This document shows, in pieces, positions 1 to 7,923 of a stretch of 64,000 nt of DNA. The stretch spans positions 2,542,001 to 2,606,000 of the forward strand of contig CAXXKC010000002.1 in NCBI GenBank assembly GCA_963674835.2. Reading direction: 5' to 3'. The position numbers were made by a program, and so were the translations under genes. The notes below the pieces were generated by a model that was not told where the DNA came from, ran no database searches, and saw nothing but the letters and a program-made list of their open reading frames with translations. Origin of the DNA: G963674835 sp963674835 (GTDB lineage: Bacteria > Planctomycetota > Planctomycetia > Pirellulales > Thermoguttaceae). Every line of letters begins with the position of its first letter. Within the stretch, counting starts at the first letter, position 1.

Positions 1-2513
1 GCCACCTGAGCGGGCGCACGTTGCAGGGCCGTCACTTCGCGGGAAAGTCGCAACAGATCGAGACCCGATTGCCCCATGGCCTCGGCACAGCCCGGGCGAT
101 GGAGGATGCTGCCGGCCGTGTCGGCGGTTGGGTCGTAGCTTCGCTCCCAAACCCAGGTGACCGTGGCGCTCTGGCCGTGGACGGCTCCCTGCCAGAAGAT
201 GTTGTGGATGTGGGCGGGAGGAACATCGTCGAAGTTGCGGTCGGGAATGAGATGGTTCTCGGAGTTGAAGACCAGTTTGTCGGCCATGCTTCGCTGGAAG
301 TCGTAGCCCATCTGCTCCGCCAGCCAACTATCGGCCCAGGGGCCCGTCGGGCTGTAGAACTTCCAGGCATCGTTGCCGTTGATGTCGCTCAGCTCGGCGA
401 ACAACTGGGGATCGATGCACCAGGCGCCGTGTTCGGCGCGTTCCAGGGCGGCGCAGATCATGATCTTGGCGTGCAGTGGGACGTCGGGCGCGAGTTGGCG
501 AATGATCGAGGCCATCCAAGCGTGCCACTGGGCAAAGGTCTCGCAGTTGAACGTGATGAAGTCGTAGATGATCGGCTCGGTGCCAAAATGCTTGGGCGGC
601 ACGGCGATCGCGTCGAAGTCGGCGTATGTGCTTCCCCAACGCTCGTTGAGCTTCGCGATGGTGCCGTGGCGCGCGCGCAGCCAATCGTGCCACATCGCGG
701 CAACGTATTTGCTCTTCTCAACGTCGGTGAAGAGCGGCTCGTTGGAGAGGCATATGCTGTGCAGAGCCGGATGATGGCAGATTTTGGGAATGGCCGTTCG
801 GAGAAACTTCTCCAAAACGGCGCGGGCCTCGGGGGCTTGGACGTCGTAGCGGAGAAAACCGCCGCTGGCGTCGCCCAAGTGGGGCCACTTCTGCATGGCC
901 CATTGCGGGAAATAGTGCGGGCTGATCAACAAGTTGACGGCCACGCCTGCCTTGGCGGCACGGTCGAGGAGCGCCAGGTACTGCTGCGTGATGCTCGTAT
1001 CGATCTGGTCTTCGCCGACGACGATGCTGTTGGGACCGAACTCGACCTGAATGATGTTCATGCCGTATCCGGGCAGCTTCTCGATGTCGTTCTTCACCTG
1101 TCCGAACGCGCCGACGCCGACGAACTGCAGCGGCCAATCGGCCTCGACGCGCCCGTCGGACCAGCGGACCGTTCCGAGCTGGGCGGGGCCGTCAAGGCGG
1201 AAGCTCGGCCGCTTGTCGGCCGTGGCGTAGCGGGGGACGGGCGGGAGGAACTCGCGAGCGATGGCCGCGCGGGCGATGGCCTGCATTTCCAAGGCGGCGT
1301 CGTAGGCGCGGGCGATTTCGTCGTGCGCGAGGTCTTGCTGCGCGTAGTCGGAGAAGTTGTCGAGCACAGTGAGCGCCGCCAGCGGATAGGCCGGATCGCG
1401 GCCGGACTTGCGGAGCGACTCGATTCGAGCCTGGAGCTGTTCTCGCAGCGTGGCGACCTGCTCTAGCGCGGCCTTGACGACGGCCGTCGTTACCAGCCGC
1501 CGTTTGATCGTTGCCGCGGCGTTTTGCCGATTGGCGGCGTCGGTCGATTGGTCGGCCAGCTCGAGCGACAGCTGCACGTCGGGATTCTGCACGTCGGCGA
1601 TCCAGAAGCCTGCCGCTATGAGGTAGGTACCGGCCGCGAAGTCCCGGGTTTGCGACGTCTCGGCAAGCGGTTGGCCCGCCGGCGGGCCCAGGCGGGCCGT
1701 CAGTATTCCACGGGGCACCGGGTGCGGCAGATACAAGAGCCCCTCGGCCCACAGTTTTTCGGTGGCAAAGGCGTATTGGTCGGAAGGAAAGCGGGTTGGG
1801 TTCCAGGCCGGGACGACAGCAGCGCCATGGGTTCGGGCCGTGCTTGGCGTGGGCAGTTCGATGTCGAGGATGGGGCCTTTCGACGCGGTATCGAAGACGG
1901 GCATCGGCTGCGGACCGGGCACGAGTTGCACGTCGTCGACCCAGAAGCCGGCGGTCGGGCTCTCGGTGTTGAGCATCACCGGAATCCGGCGGTCGTCGGG
2001 GCCCGTTTTGAACGACAGTACGACGCGGGCCCATTGGCCGCGCGTGTTTCCCGGAAAACGAGCGCGGTGAAGCCACTGCGTTCCTCCGCCGAACCACGCG
2101 ATGTTGATGTCGGTATCGCTCTTCACGTAGCAGGAGAACGTGTAGGCCGTGTCGGGCTTGACTTCAACGCCGTCGGGTAGGAAGAGCATGGCGTAGACGT
2201 GCGGACCGAACGGCGTGGAATTGGTGACGCGAACCGAGCGGCGGCCGGTATGGGCCGTCGATTCGTCGATGCTGAGCGTGGCATCGGTGTTGCGACGGTC
2301 CCATCGCCACTGGTTGGGCACTCCGGCGTTGACGTCTTCGAACGACGCGTTGGGGAGCAGGTTCGTCTGCAGTTCGATCGGCTCGATGCGCAAGACGGGC
2401 TTGCCGGGGGCGACCGCCATGGGGTCGGGCTGCGAAGCGTCTTTCGCAGAGAGACAGGCTGCGGTCCCTAAGACAAACAGCACGGTACAACACACGCGAA
2501 GCAACGCGGCCAT
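1..2513 (-). CDS. Exported GH42-like (clan GH-A) glycoside hydrolase, 3' end off window
   Basis: The frame is open from ATG at 2513 to the left edge, so 837 residues are visible and the C-terminus is missing. An AGGA ribosome site lies about 8 bases before the ATG. Residues 1-23 form a signal peptide ending near TAACLSA. Residues about 50-200 resemble a carbohydrate-binding beta-sandwich (NASFEDV near the start, FWVDDVQLVPG at the end). A helical linker follows, and a TIM-barrel domain starts near residue 450. The motif CLSNEPLF puts a probable acid/base at Glu592, and TWVWERS a probable nucleophile at Glu790, as in GH42 and related GH-A beta-galactosidases. It probably acts outside the cytoplasm on plant or algal glycans. 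The next gene upstream on the same strand is an exported isomerase-like protein. The exact GH family and substrate are inferred, not shown. Confidence 0.8.
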   Translation of the reverse strand, partial: MAALLRVCCTVLFVLGTAACLSAKDASQPDPMAVAPGKPVLRIEPIELQTNLLPNASFEDVNAGVPNQWRWDRRNTDATLSIDESTAHTGRRSVRVTNSTPFGPHVYAMLFLPDGVEVKPDTAYTFSCYVKSDTDINIAWFGGGTQWLHRARFPGNTRGQWARVVLSFKTGPDDRRIPVMLNTESPTAGFWVDDVQLVPGPQPMPVFDTASKGPILDIELPTPSTARTHGAAVVPAWNPTRFPSDQYAFATEKLWAEGLLYLPHPVPRGILTARLGPPAGQPLAETSQTRDFAAGTYLIAAGFWIADVQNPDVQLSLELADQSTDAANRQNAAATIKRRLVTTAVVKAALEQVATLREQLQARIESLRKSGRDPAYPLAALTVLDNFSDYAQQDLAHDEIARAYDAALEMQAIARAAIAREFLPPVPRYATADKRPSFRLDGPAQLGTVRWSDGRVEADWPLQFVGVGAFGQVKNDIEKLPGYGMNIIQVEFGPNSIVVGEDQIDTSITQQYLALLDRAAKAGVAVNLLISPHYFPQWAMQKWPHLGDASGGFLRYDVQAPEARAVLEKFLRTAIPKICHHPALHSICLSNEPLFTDVEKSKYVAAMWHDWLRARHGTIAKLNERWGSTYADFDAIAVPPKHFGTEPIIYDFITFNCETFAQWHAWMASIIRQLAPDVPLHAKIMICAALERAEHGAWCIDPQLFAELSDINGNDAWKFYSPTGPWADSWLAEQMGYDFQRSMADKLVFNSENHLIPDRNFDDVPPAHIHNIFWQGAVHGQSATVTWVWERSYDPTADTAGSILHRPGCAEAMGQSGLDLLRLSREVTALQRAPAQV

Positions 2514-2558
2514 GGCGGGATTCCTGAAGGCGGGGTGGTTGGTAGCGGTAGGATGCGA

Positions 2559-2604
2559 GAACCGCGATCGCCTCACGAGCGTCGTCGAGAGTCGATCGCG
2601 GTTC
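2559..2604. repeat. 12-bp perfect inverted repeat upstream of the GH42-like gene
   Basis: The arms GAACCGCGATCG (2559-2570) and CGATCGCGGTTC (2593-2604) are perfect inverted copies separated by 22 bases. The element sits 46-91 bases upstream of the ATG at 2513 and about 60 bases downstream of the stop of the preceding minus-strand gene. It has no T-run, so an operator or mRNA hairpin is more likely than a terminator. Confidence 0.5.
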
Positions 2605-2666
2605 GGTGGATTTACTACAATCGTGGGCCCGGACTCTCCCAGGGCGTGTTGAACGTGGCCAATTCC

Positions 2667-3560
2667 TCAGAGGACGGCCTGTTCCCACTGTTGACGCAGG
2701 AAAGCCATCGACTTGGGGATTTCGACGTCGCGGTCGCCGCGCACGCCGCATTCGTAGCTGCAGTAGTCGTGGAACCCGATCATCTTCAGGCCGCGGAAGC
2801 CGTCGACGTAGGTTCGGTCGTCCTGGCCCGGCAGCACGCGGATGCGCGAGGCCAGATGGACATGGTGCAAGTAGTCCCCAGCGGAGATGAACGCGCCCAT
2901 GTCGCTGGTTTCTTCGATGCCCATGTGGTAGAAGTCGCCCATCATGCAGACGCCGGGATTGTTGCAGTCGCGGCAGATCGAGGCGCCGTCGGCCAACTGG
3001 CGAAGGAAGAAGGCCTCTTTGCGATTCAGCGGCTCGAGCAGGATGCGGGTGCCAGCCTTGACGGCGTACTCGCCGAGCTCGGGGAGTGTGTCGAGGAGGA
3101 TCTTGCGAATCTCCTGGTTCGTAAGCTTGGTTTCGCCGTTGAACGCGGGGACATAGATGAGGCCGCCGGCGTTGACCTGCCCTGCAGCATCCAAGGCTCG
3201 CTTGAGCACTTTGGCACCCTCGACGCGTTTGGCGGGGTCTTCGGAAACCAACGAGCCGTGGATCGAACCGAAGCAGACGACGCTGACCTTGAGCTTGGTG
3301 CGGCCGATGGCGTCGAGGTATTTCTTTTCGTTGTCGACGACGTCGCCGTGAAGTTCAACACCGTCGAAGCCCCACTTCTCCATCTTGGCAAGCTTTTCGC
3401 CAAGGTCCTTGCCTGGAATGACTCCAAGTTGGCTGGAGAGTCTCAGGGCCGCCTTGGACTGGTTGGGGAACGGATCGGCGGCCTGGACGGCCGACCAGGT
3501 GCTCGCTCCGGCGACGGCGGCCGCTCCGCCGATTAGAAATCCACGTCGGTGGACAGTCAT
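2667..3560 (-). CDS. Tat-exported sugar phosphate isomerase/epimerase-like TIM-barrel protein
   Basis: The protein has 297 residues, and AAGGAG lies 7 bases before the ATG. The N-terminus HRRGFLIGG followed by a hydrophobic stretch and VQAA is a twin-arginine signal. The rest matches the xylose-isomerase-like TIM-barrel fold (hydroxypyruvate isomerase/IolE-like family). Conserved acidic and histidine positions appear at GFDGVELHGD, ILLEPLNRKE, GDFYHMGIEE, HHVHLAS and GFHDYCSYEC, which would form the metal and substrate pocket. Planctomycetes carry many exported members of this family beside glycosidase genes. It could share an operon with the GH42-like gene downstream on the same strand, 153 bases away. 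The reaction is not determined by the sequence. Confidence 0.82.
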   Translation of the reverse strand: MTVHRRGFLIGGAAAVAGASTWSAVQAADPFPNQSKAALRLSSQLGVIPGKDLGEKLAKMEKWGFDGVELHGDVVDNEKKYLDAIGRTKLKVSVVCFGSIHGSLVSEDPAKRVEGAKVLKRALDAAGQVNAGGLIYVPAFNGETKLTNQEIRKILLDTLPELGEYAVKAGTRILLEPLNRKEAFFLRQLADGASICRDCNNPGVCMMGDFYHMGIEETSDMGAFISAGDYLHHVHLASRIRVLPGQDDRTYVDGFRGLKMIGFHDYCSYECGVRGDRDVEIPKSMAFLRQQWEQAVL

Positions 3561-3839
3561 GGGTTATCTCCTTGGAGGCGGGTGGATGGCGGCTGATGAA
3601 TGATGGCGGGAAACGACACCGCAGAACGCCCGGCACCAGCGTCCCGCGCTCTGCACTCCCCACAAGTTACATATTTTCCCCACCTTCCCCCCCAATGTCA
3701 ACTACGAGCGGATTCCGGCTGGTTCTCGCCGGCGGAGGCGAACCGCGAGGGTCGTCCGGGGCTCAATCAGGAGTACGGAGATACCGTGCGCTTGCCAGAT
3801 CACCCAACGGGTGGTCTGCGGCGGACCTGGTCCATCGGC

Positions 3840-4310
3840 TTAGAGGGCCTTCAGTGCATTGAGGACCTGCTGGTCGTGCCCATCGACGGAGACGCTCTTC
3901 CATACCTTGCGTACGACGCCGTCGGGACCGATCAGGAACGTTGAACGCTGGACGCCCATCGACGTTTTGCCGAAGCGGGTTTTTTCGCGCCAGGCGCCGT
4001 ACCGCTCCGCTACGCGGTGGTCGACGTCCGCCAGAAGAGGGAAATTCAGCGAGTGCTTGTCGCGGAATCGCTCGTGGCTTGCCAGGTCGTCGGTGCTGAT
4101 GCCCAGGATCTCCGCGCCGAGCTTGGTCATCTCCTGGCGAAGATCGCGGAAGGCGCACGCTTCCCTGGTACAGCCTGGCGTATCGTCGCGAGGATAGAAG
4201 TAGACGACCACCGGCTTTCCCTTCAGTGCACTTAGCTTCACCTTCGAGCCGTTATCGGCGGGAAGAGTAAAATCGGGGGCCTTCTTGCCCACCTCAACCC
4301 AGTCAGACAT
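3840..4310 (-). CDS. bcp: Thioredoxin-dependent peroxiredoxin, Bcp/PrxQ type
   Basis: The product has 156 residues from the ATG at 4310 (MSDWVEVGKKAPDF). An in-frame ATG at 4322 would add four residues, but GGAG lies 6 bases before 4310, so the shorter start is preferred. TPGCTREACAF gives the peroxidatic Cys47 and a resolving Cys52 five residues later, the PrxQ arrangement. PxxxTPxC is intact, and the rest of the thioredoxin fold is full length. The enzyme reduces hydrogen peroxide and alkyl hydroperoxides in the cytoplasm with electrons from thioredoxin. It is divergent from rsfS, with about 297 bases between the starts that probably hold promoters for both. Confidence 0.93.
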   Translation of the reverse strand: MSDWVEVGKKAPDFTLPADNGSKVKLSALKGKPVVVYFYPRDDTPGCTREACAFRDLRQEMTKLGAEILGISTDDLASHERFRDKHSLNFPLLADVDHRVAERYGAWREKTRFGKTSMGVQRSTFLIGPDGVVRKVWKSVSVDGHDQQVLNALKAL

Positions 4311-4607
4311 GACCTTCTCCATAGAATTCGGGGTTATAGCGGCTTGTTCGTATGGTTACCGGCCTTAACGGGCGACTCTTGCGGATGTTGTGGACAGCCG
4401 AAGATGTGGCGGCCCCCCTTGAACACGAGTAGTCGAATCATTGTACGCGATTTAGCAATTGGCAGGCCGTTTGGGCCAGGAGAGGCGTCCGTGGGCGATG
4501 GCAAGGGTACTGGATTGCGAGTCGGGCCCCCCACTCGACGAGACGGGGTGGGGAATTACAATAAAGGTTGTTCTCGTCACGAGTTCCATCCCCAACGAGA
4601 GGTGAGT

Positions 4608-5036
4608 GTGGCAGCAAGACCCGTCGGTCACGAGAGGCAATCGACATCCTCAGATGCGGCACTCCAGCGGGCACAGGTCGCCGCGCAGGTCGCGGAGGAC
4701 AATCGCGGTCGCGATCTGGTCATCCTCGATCTACGTGAAATGACCACCTTGTTCGATTACTTCGTTCTGGCAACCGGCACCAGCCGGCGGCAGTTGCACG
4801 CGATGAGCGAAGAGATCGACCGTGTTCTCGAAAAGGAGATGGGCGACAAGCGACTGGGAATTGAAGGCTACGACGAAAGCCGGTGGATCCTGCTGGACTA
4901 CGGCGACGTCGTCATTCATCTGTTCGACGAGGATACGCGGCGCTATTACGGCATCGAGGACCTTTGGGGTCAGGCGAAGCGAGTGCCGTATCCGGCGCAA
5001 AGTCCGAAACCGGCCGGTGGTTTGAAGGAATTGTGA
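4608..5036 (+). CDS. rsfS: Ribosomal silencing factor RsfS (Iojap/DUF143)
   Basis: The frame is open further upstream, but the family match begins near QVAAQVAEDNRGRDLVILDL. GTG at 4608, with GAGAGG just upstream, is the best start and gives 142 residues. Hallmarks of the family are FDYFVLATGTSRRQLHAM, EGYDESRWILLDYGDVVIHLF and RRYYGIEDLWG. RsfS binds ribosomal protein L14 and blocks 30S-50S joining when nutrients are low. It lies just upstream of argS on the same strand. The last residues (SPKPAGGLKEL) are a short tail beyond the domain. Confidence 0.92.
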   Translation: MAARPVGHERQSTSSDAALQRAQVAAQVAEDNRGRDLVILDLREMTTLFDYFVLATGTSRRQLHAMSEEIDRVLEKEMGDKRLGIEGYDESRWILLDYGDVVIHLFDEDTRRYYGIEDLWGQAKRVPYPAQSPKPAGGLKEL

Positions 5037-5167
5037 CCTGACGGAGCGTGGCTCGAAGCGGCCATGGCACGGGGTCCGGTTTCCGGCCTTCCTCGGCAAA
5101 ATGAGTGTTCCCGCCCGGTAAGAATCTGCCAGCCCGACCAAACCCTGCCACGCCCACCGCGCCGCCC

Positions 5168-7144
5168 ATGAGCATTCTCCGCGACCTTGAAGACCGTTTT
5201 AGGCAAGCCCTGGCCTCGGTGACGGACGATCCGGAGCCGTACGTCGAGATGCTCCGCCGGAGCCAGGACAGCAAGTTCGGCGACTACCAGGCGAATTTCG
5301 CCATGGCGTTGGGGAAACGGCTGGGCCGCCCGCCGCGCGATGTGGCCGCCGAGGTCGTCGACAAACTCGACGTGGCCGATTTCTGCTACCGGCCGGACGT
5401 AGCCGGCCCCGGATTCATCAATCTTCGCCTGCGCGACGATTGGGTCGCGCAGCGGCTGGCCGAGGCCGTCGGCAGCGAGCGGCTGGGCATCGCTCCGGTG
5501 GGCGCGGCCGAGAAGTTCGTAATCGACTACTCGGCGCCCAACGTGGCCAAGCCGATGCACGTGGGGCACATCCGCTCGACGGTCATCGGCGACAGCCTCT
5601 GCCGAACGCTGCGATTCCTGGGACATGAAGTCGTCAGCGACAATCACATCGGCGACTGGGGTACGCAGTTCGGCATGATCCTCTACGGCTTCCGCCACTT
5701 CCGCAGCGAGGAAGCCTATCGCCAGGATCCCGTCCAGGAATTGGCGCGGCTGTACCGGCTTGTGCGCCAATTGATCGATTATCACGAGGGCTGCCGGGAG
5801 CTGCCGGCCTTGGAGCAACGCTTGGCGGAGCGTGAGGCGCAACTGGCCGAGAAGCAAGGGCAGAGCGTCGCGGCCGACGACAAGAAGGCCCAGAAGGAAA
5901 AGGCCAAGAACGTTCGCCGCCTGGAAGCGGAAGTGGCCGAGGCGCGCGAGAAGCTGACCGATCTTCAGGCGAAACTGGAAACGGTCGAGCAGGACCCCAG
6001 GCTGGCACAGTTGGCTCGCGAGCATGCGGATATCGGTGCGGCCGTGCTGGCGGAAACGGCAGGGCTCCACGCCGGCGACGAGGAAAGCCTACGCCTTTGG
6101 CGGGAATTCCTCCCCTTCTGCCTGGAAGAAATCAATCGGCTGTACGAGCGGCTGGGCGTTTCGTTCGATCACACCCTGGGCGAGAGCTTCTACCACGACC
6201 AGCTTGCCCAGGTGGTCGACGACCTCATTCGGCAGAACATCGCCAGGGAGAGCGAAGGGGCCATCTGCGTCTTCTTCCCCGATTCGGACGTGCCGATGCT
6301 GATCCGGAAGAAGGACGGGGCCTTCTTGTACGCGACGACCGACTTGGCGACGCTGCAGTACCGCATTAAGCGGTGGCAGCCGGACGCCATCCTCTATGTG
6401 GTCGACTTCCGGCAGAGCATGCATTTCGAGCAACTGTTCGCGGCGGCGCGAAGGATGGGCTGCGAGAACGTGCAACTCGTTCACGTGAAGTTCGGCACCG
6501 TGTTGGGCGAGGACGGGAGGCCCTTCAAGACTCGCGCCGGGGAAGTGGTCGGTCTGGAAAGCCTTCTGGACGAAGCGGTCCGACGCGCGTACGACGTGGT
6601 GAGCACGAACGACGATGCCAAGCCGACGGGACCGGAGCTGCCGCCGGAGCAGCGACAGCGCATCGCCGAGGTGGTGGGGATCGGCGCGCTGAAGTACGCC
6701 GACCTGTCGCAGAACCGAGAAAGCGACTACGTGTTCAGCTACGACAAGATGCTGGCGATGAACGGCAATACGGGGACGTACATGCAGTACGCCTACGCGC
6801 GTGTGCGGAACATCTTCGCCAGGGGAAGCGTCGACATCGAGTCGCTCCGGCGCTCCGGGACACCGATCCGGCTCGACACGCCGGCCGAACGAGGCCTGGG
6901 CCTGGAGTTGCTGCGGTTCGCCGAGGCCCTAGACGCCGTCGCGGCCGACTATCGGCCCAGCCAATTGACGAGCTATCTGTTCGAGTTGGCCGGTCTTTAC
7001 TCGACGTTCTACGACGCGTGCCCCGTACTGAAGGCCGAGAGCGAGGAGCTGCGGCAGAGCCGGCTTCTGCTCTGCGATCTGACCGCCCGCACGATCCGCC
7101 AGGGTCTGCAACTGCTGGGAATCGAGGTCGTCGACAAGATGTGA
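5168..7144 (+). CDS. argS: Arginyl-tRNA synthetase with an inserted coiled coil
   Basis: ATG at 5168 (MSILRDLEDRF) begins the conserved N-terminal Add-1 domain and gives 658 residues; an upstream in-frame ATG at 5105 adds only a proline-rich leader. The HIGH motif is HVGH at residues 131-134 (NVAKPMHVGHIRST), followed by SDNHIGDWGTQFG. There is no canonical KMSK, but FGTVLGEDGRPFKTRAG occupies its place, as in most bacterial ArgRS. The DALR anticodon-binding domain contains MQYAYARVRNIF. Residues about 211-281 form a charged heptad-like insert rich in E, K, A and Q that lies inside the catalytic domain. The typical length is about 560-580, so this insert explains most of the excess. The enzyme charges tRNA-Arg in the cytoplasm. 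Confidence 0.96.
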   Translation: MSILRDLEDRFRQALASVTDDPEPYVEMLRRSQDSKFGDYQANFAMALGKRLGRPPRDVAAEVVDKLDVADFCYRPDVAGPGFINLRLRDDWVAQRLAEAVGSERLGIAPVGAAEKFVIDYSAPNVAKPMHVGHIRSTVIGDSLCRTLRFLGHEVVSDNHIGDWGTQFGMILYGFRHFRSEEAYRQDPVQELARLYRLVRQLIDYHEGCRELPALEQRLAEREAQLAEKQGQSVAADDKKAQKEKAKNVRRLEAEVAEAREKLTDLQAKLETVEQDPRLAQLAREHADIGAAVLAETAGLHAGDEESLRLWREFLPFCLEEINRLYERLGVSFDHTLGESFYHDQLAQVVDDLIRQNIARESEGAICVFFPDSDVPMLIRKKDGAFLYATTDLATLQYRIKRWQPDAILYVVDFRQSMHFEQLFAAARRMGCENVQLVHVKFGTVLGEDGRPFKTRAGEVVGLESLLDEAVRRAYDVVSTNDDAKPTGPELPPEQRQRIAEVVGIGALKYADLSQNRESDYVFSYDKMLAMNGNTGTYMQYAYARVRNIFARGSVDIESLRRSGTPIRLDTPAERGLGLELLRFAEALDAVAADYRPSQLTSYLFELAGLYSTFYDACPVLKAESEELRQSRLLLCDLTARTIRQGLQLLGIEVVDKM

Positions 7145-7246
7145 TCGCCAAGTGCCGTGGCTATTGCGAGGCCAATGCGGCGAGTTGCGGGCGCACATCG
7201 ATGGCGTTTGTCTTCCCTCTGCAAGCAGTCGATCGACCTGATCGGG

Positions 7247-7822
7247 CTACGGCTTGACCAGAACCTCGGCCAAGGGCCGTTTGGGCACATGATGGACGCC
7301 CTGCGAATCGCGCCAGTAGGGGCGATCCTCGCCCGCGGTGCTTTCTTCCAGCACGACCGTCTCGTTCGGATACCCCAGAGCCAGGGCCAGCAACACTTCG
7401 AGGTGTTTGGGCAGGCCGAGCGCCTCGCGCAATCCTTCCTGGTCGATCGACGCGATCATGCATCCGCCGAAGCCCTGTTCCGCGGCGGCCAGCATGATGC
7501 TCTGGGCGGCGATGCCGCAGTCGGAGCCGAATCGGGCGGCGATGCCGATGTCGCCGAGGATGAGAATGTAGGCCGCAGGGCGTTCGCCTTCGGCGGGCCC
7601 CGACCAGTCGCGCAGAGCGCCCGCCCAACGAAGATGAGTGAAGATCACCGCGTTCTGTTCCGGCGTGCAGGAGATCATGTACTTGAGCGGCTGGCGATTG
7701 GAGGCCGACGGGCAGAGCCGGGCCAGGTCCACCATATTGACGAGCGTCGATTCGTCCAGGGCCCGATCCTGGTGAAACCGCCGATAGCTGCGATTCTTCA
7801 GCAGCAAATCCTTCATGCTCAT
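7247..7822 (-). CDS. Nitroreductase family FMN protein
   Basis: The protein has 191 residues, with GGAGGAG a few bases before the ATG. The start KDLLLKNRSYRRF carries the Arg pair that binds the FMN phosphate. LCPSASNRQPLKYMI is the usual flavin/substrate segment. AQSIMLAAAEQGFGGCMIASID and LALGYPNETVVLEE are characteristic C-terminal core motifs. These proteins are FMN-dependent NAD(P)H oxidoreductases acting on quinones, nitro groups or unknown physiological substrates. The gene is convergent with argS and lies about 100 bases downstream of the ppdK stop, behind a strong terminator, so it is probably transcribed separately from ppdK. Confidence 0.9.
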   Translation of the reverse strand: MSMKDLLLKNRSYRRFHQDRALDESTLVNMVDLARLCPSASNRQPLKYMISCTPEQNAVIFTHLRWAGALRDWSGPAEGERPAAYILILGDIGIAARFGSDCGIAAQSIMLAAAEQGFGGCMIASIDQEGLREALGLPKHLEVLLALALGYPNETVVLEESTAGEDRPYWRDSQGVHHVPKRPLAEVLVKP

Positions 7823-7855
7823 AGCTCAGCTCCTCCAGTGACGGATGGATGGTTC

Positions 7856-7896
7856 AAAAAAGAACCGGGACGGCGGTGGGGTTGCCGTCCCGGTTC
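7856..7896 (-). terminator. Intrinsic terminator of ppdK
   Basis: On the minus strand a perfect 13-bp stem (arms 7896-7884 and 7874-7862, GAACCGGGACGGC with its complement) with a 9-base loop is followed directly by six T residues (7861-7856). It lies 28 bases after the ppdK stop. Confidence 0.9.
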
Positions 7897-7923
7897 GGCT
7901 TGTTTGACGATCCCGCGGCGACG

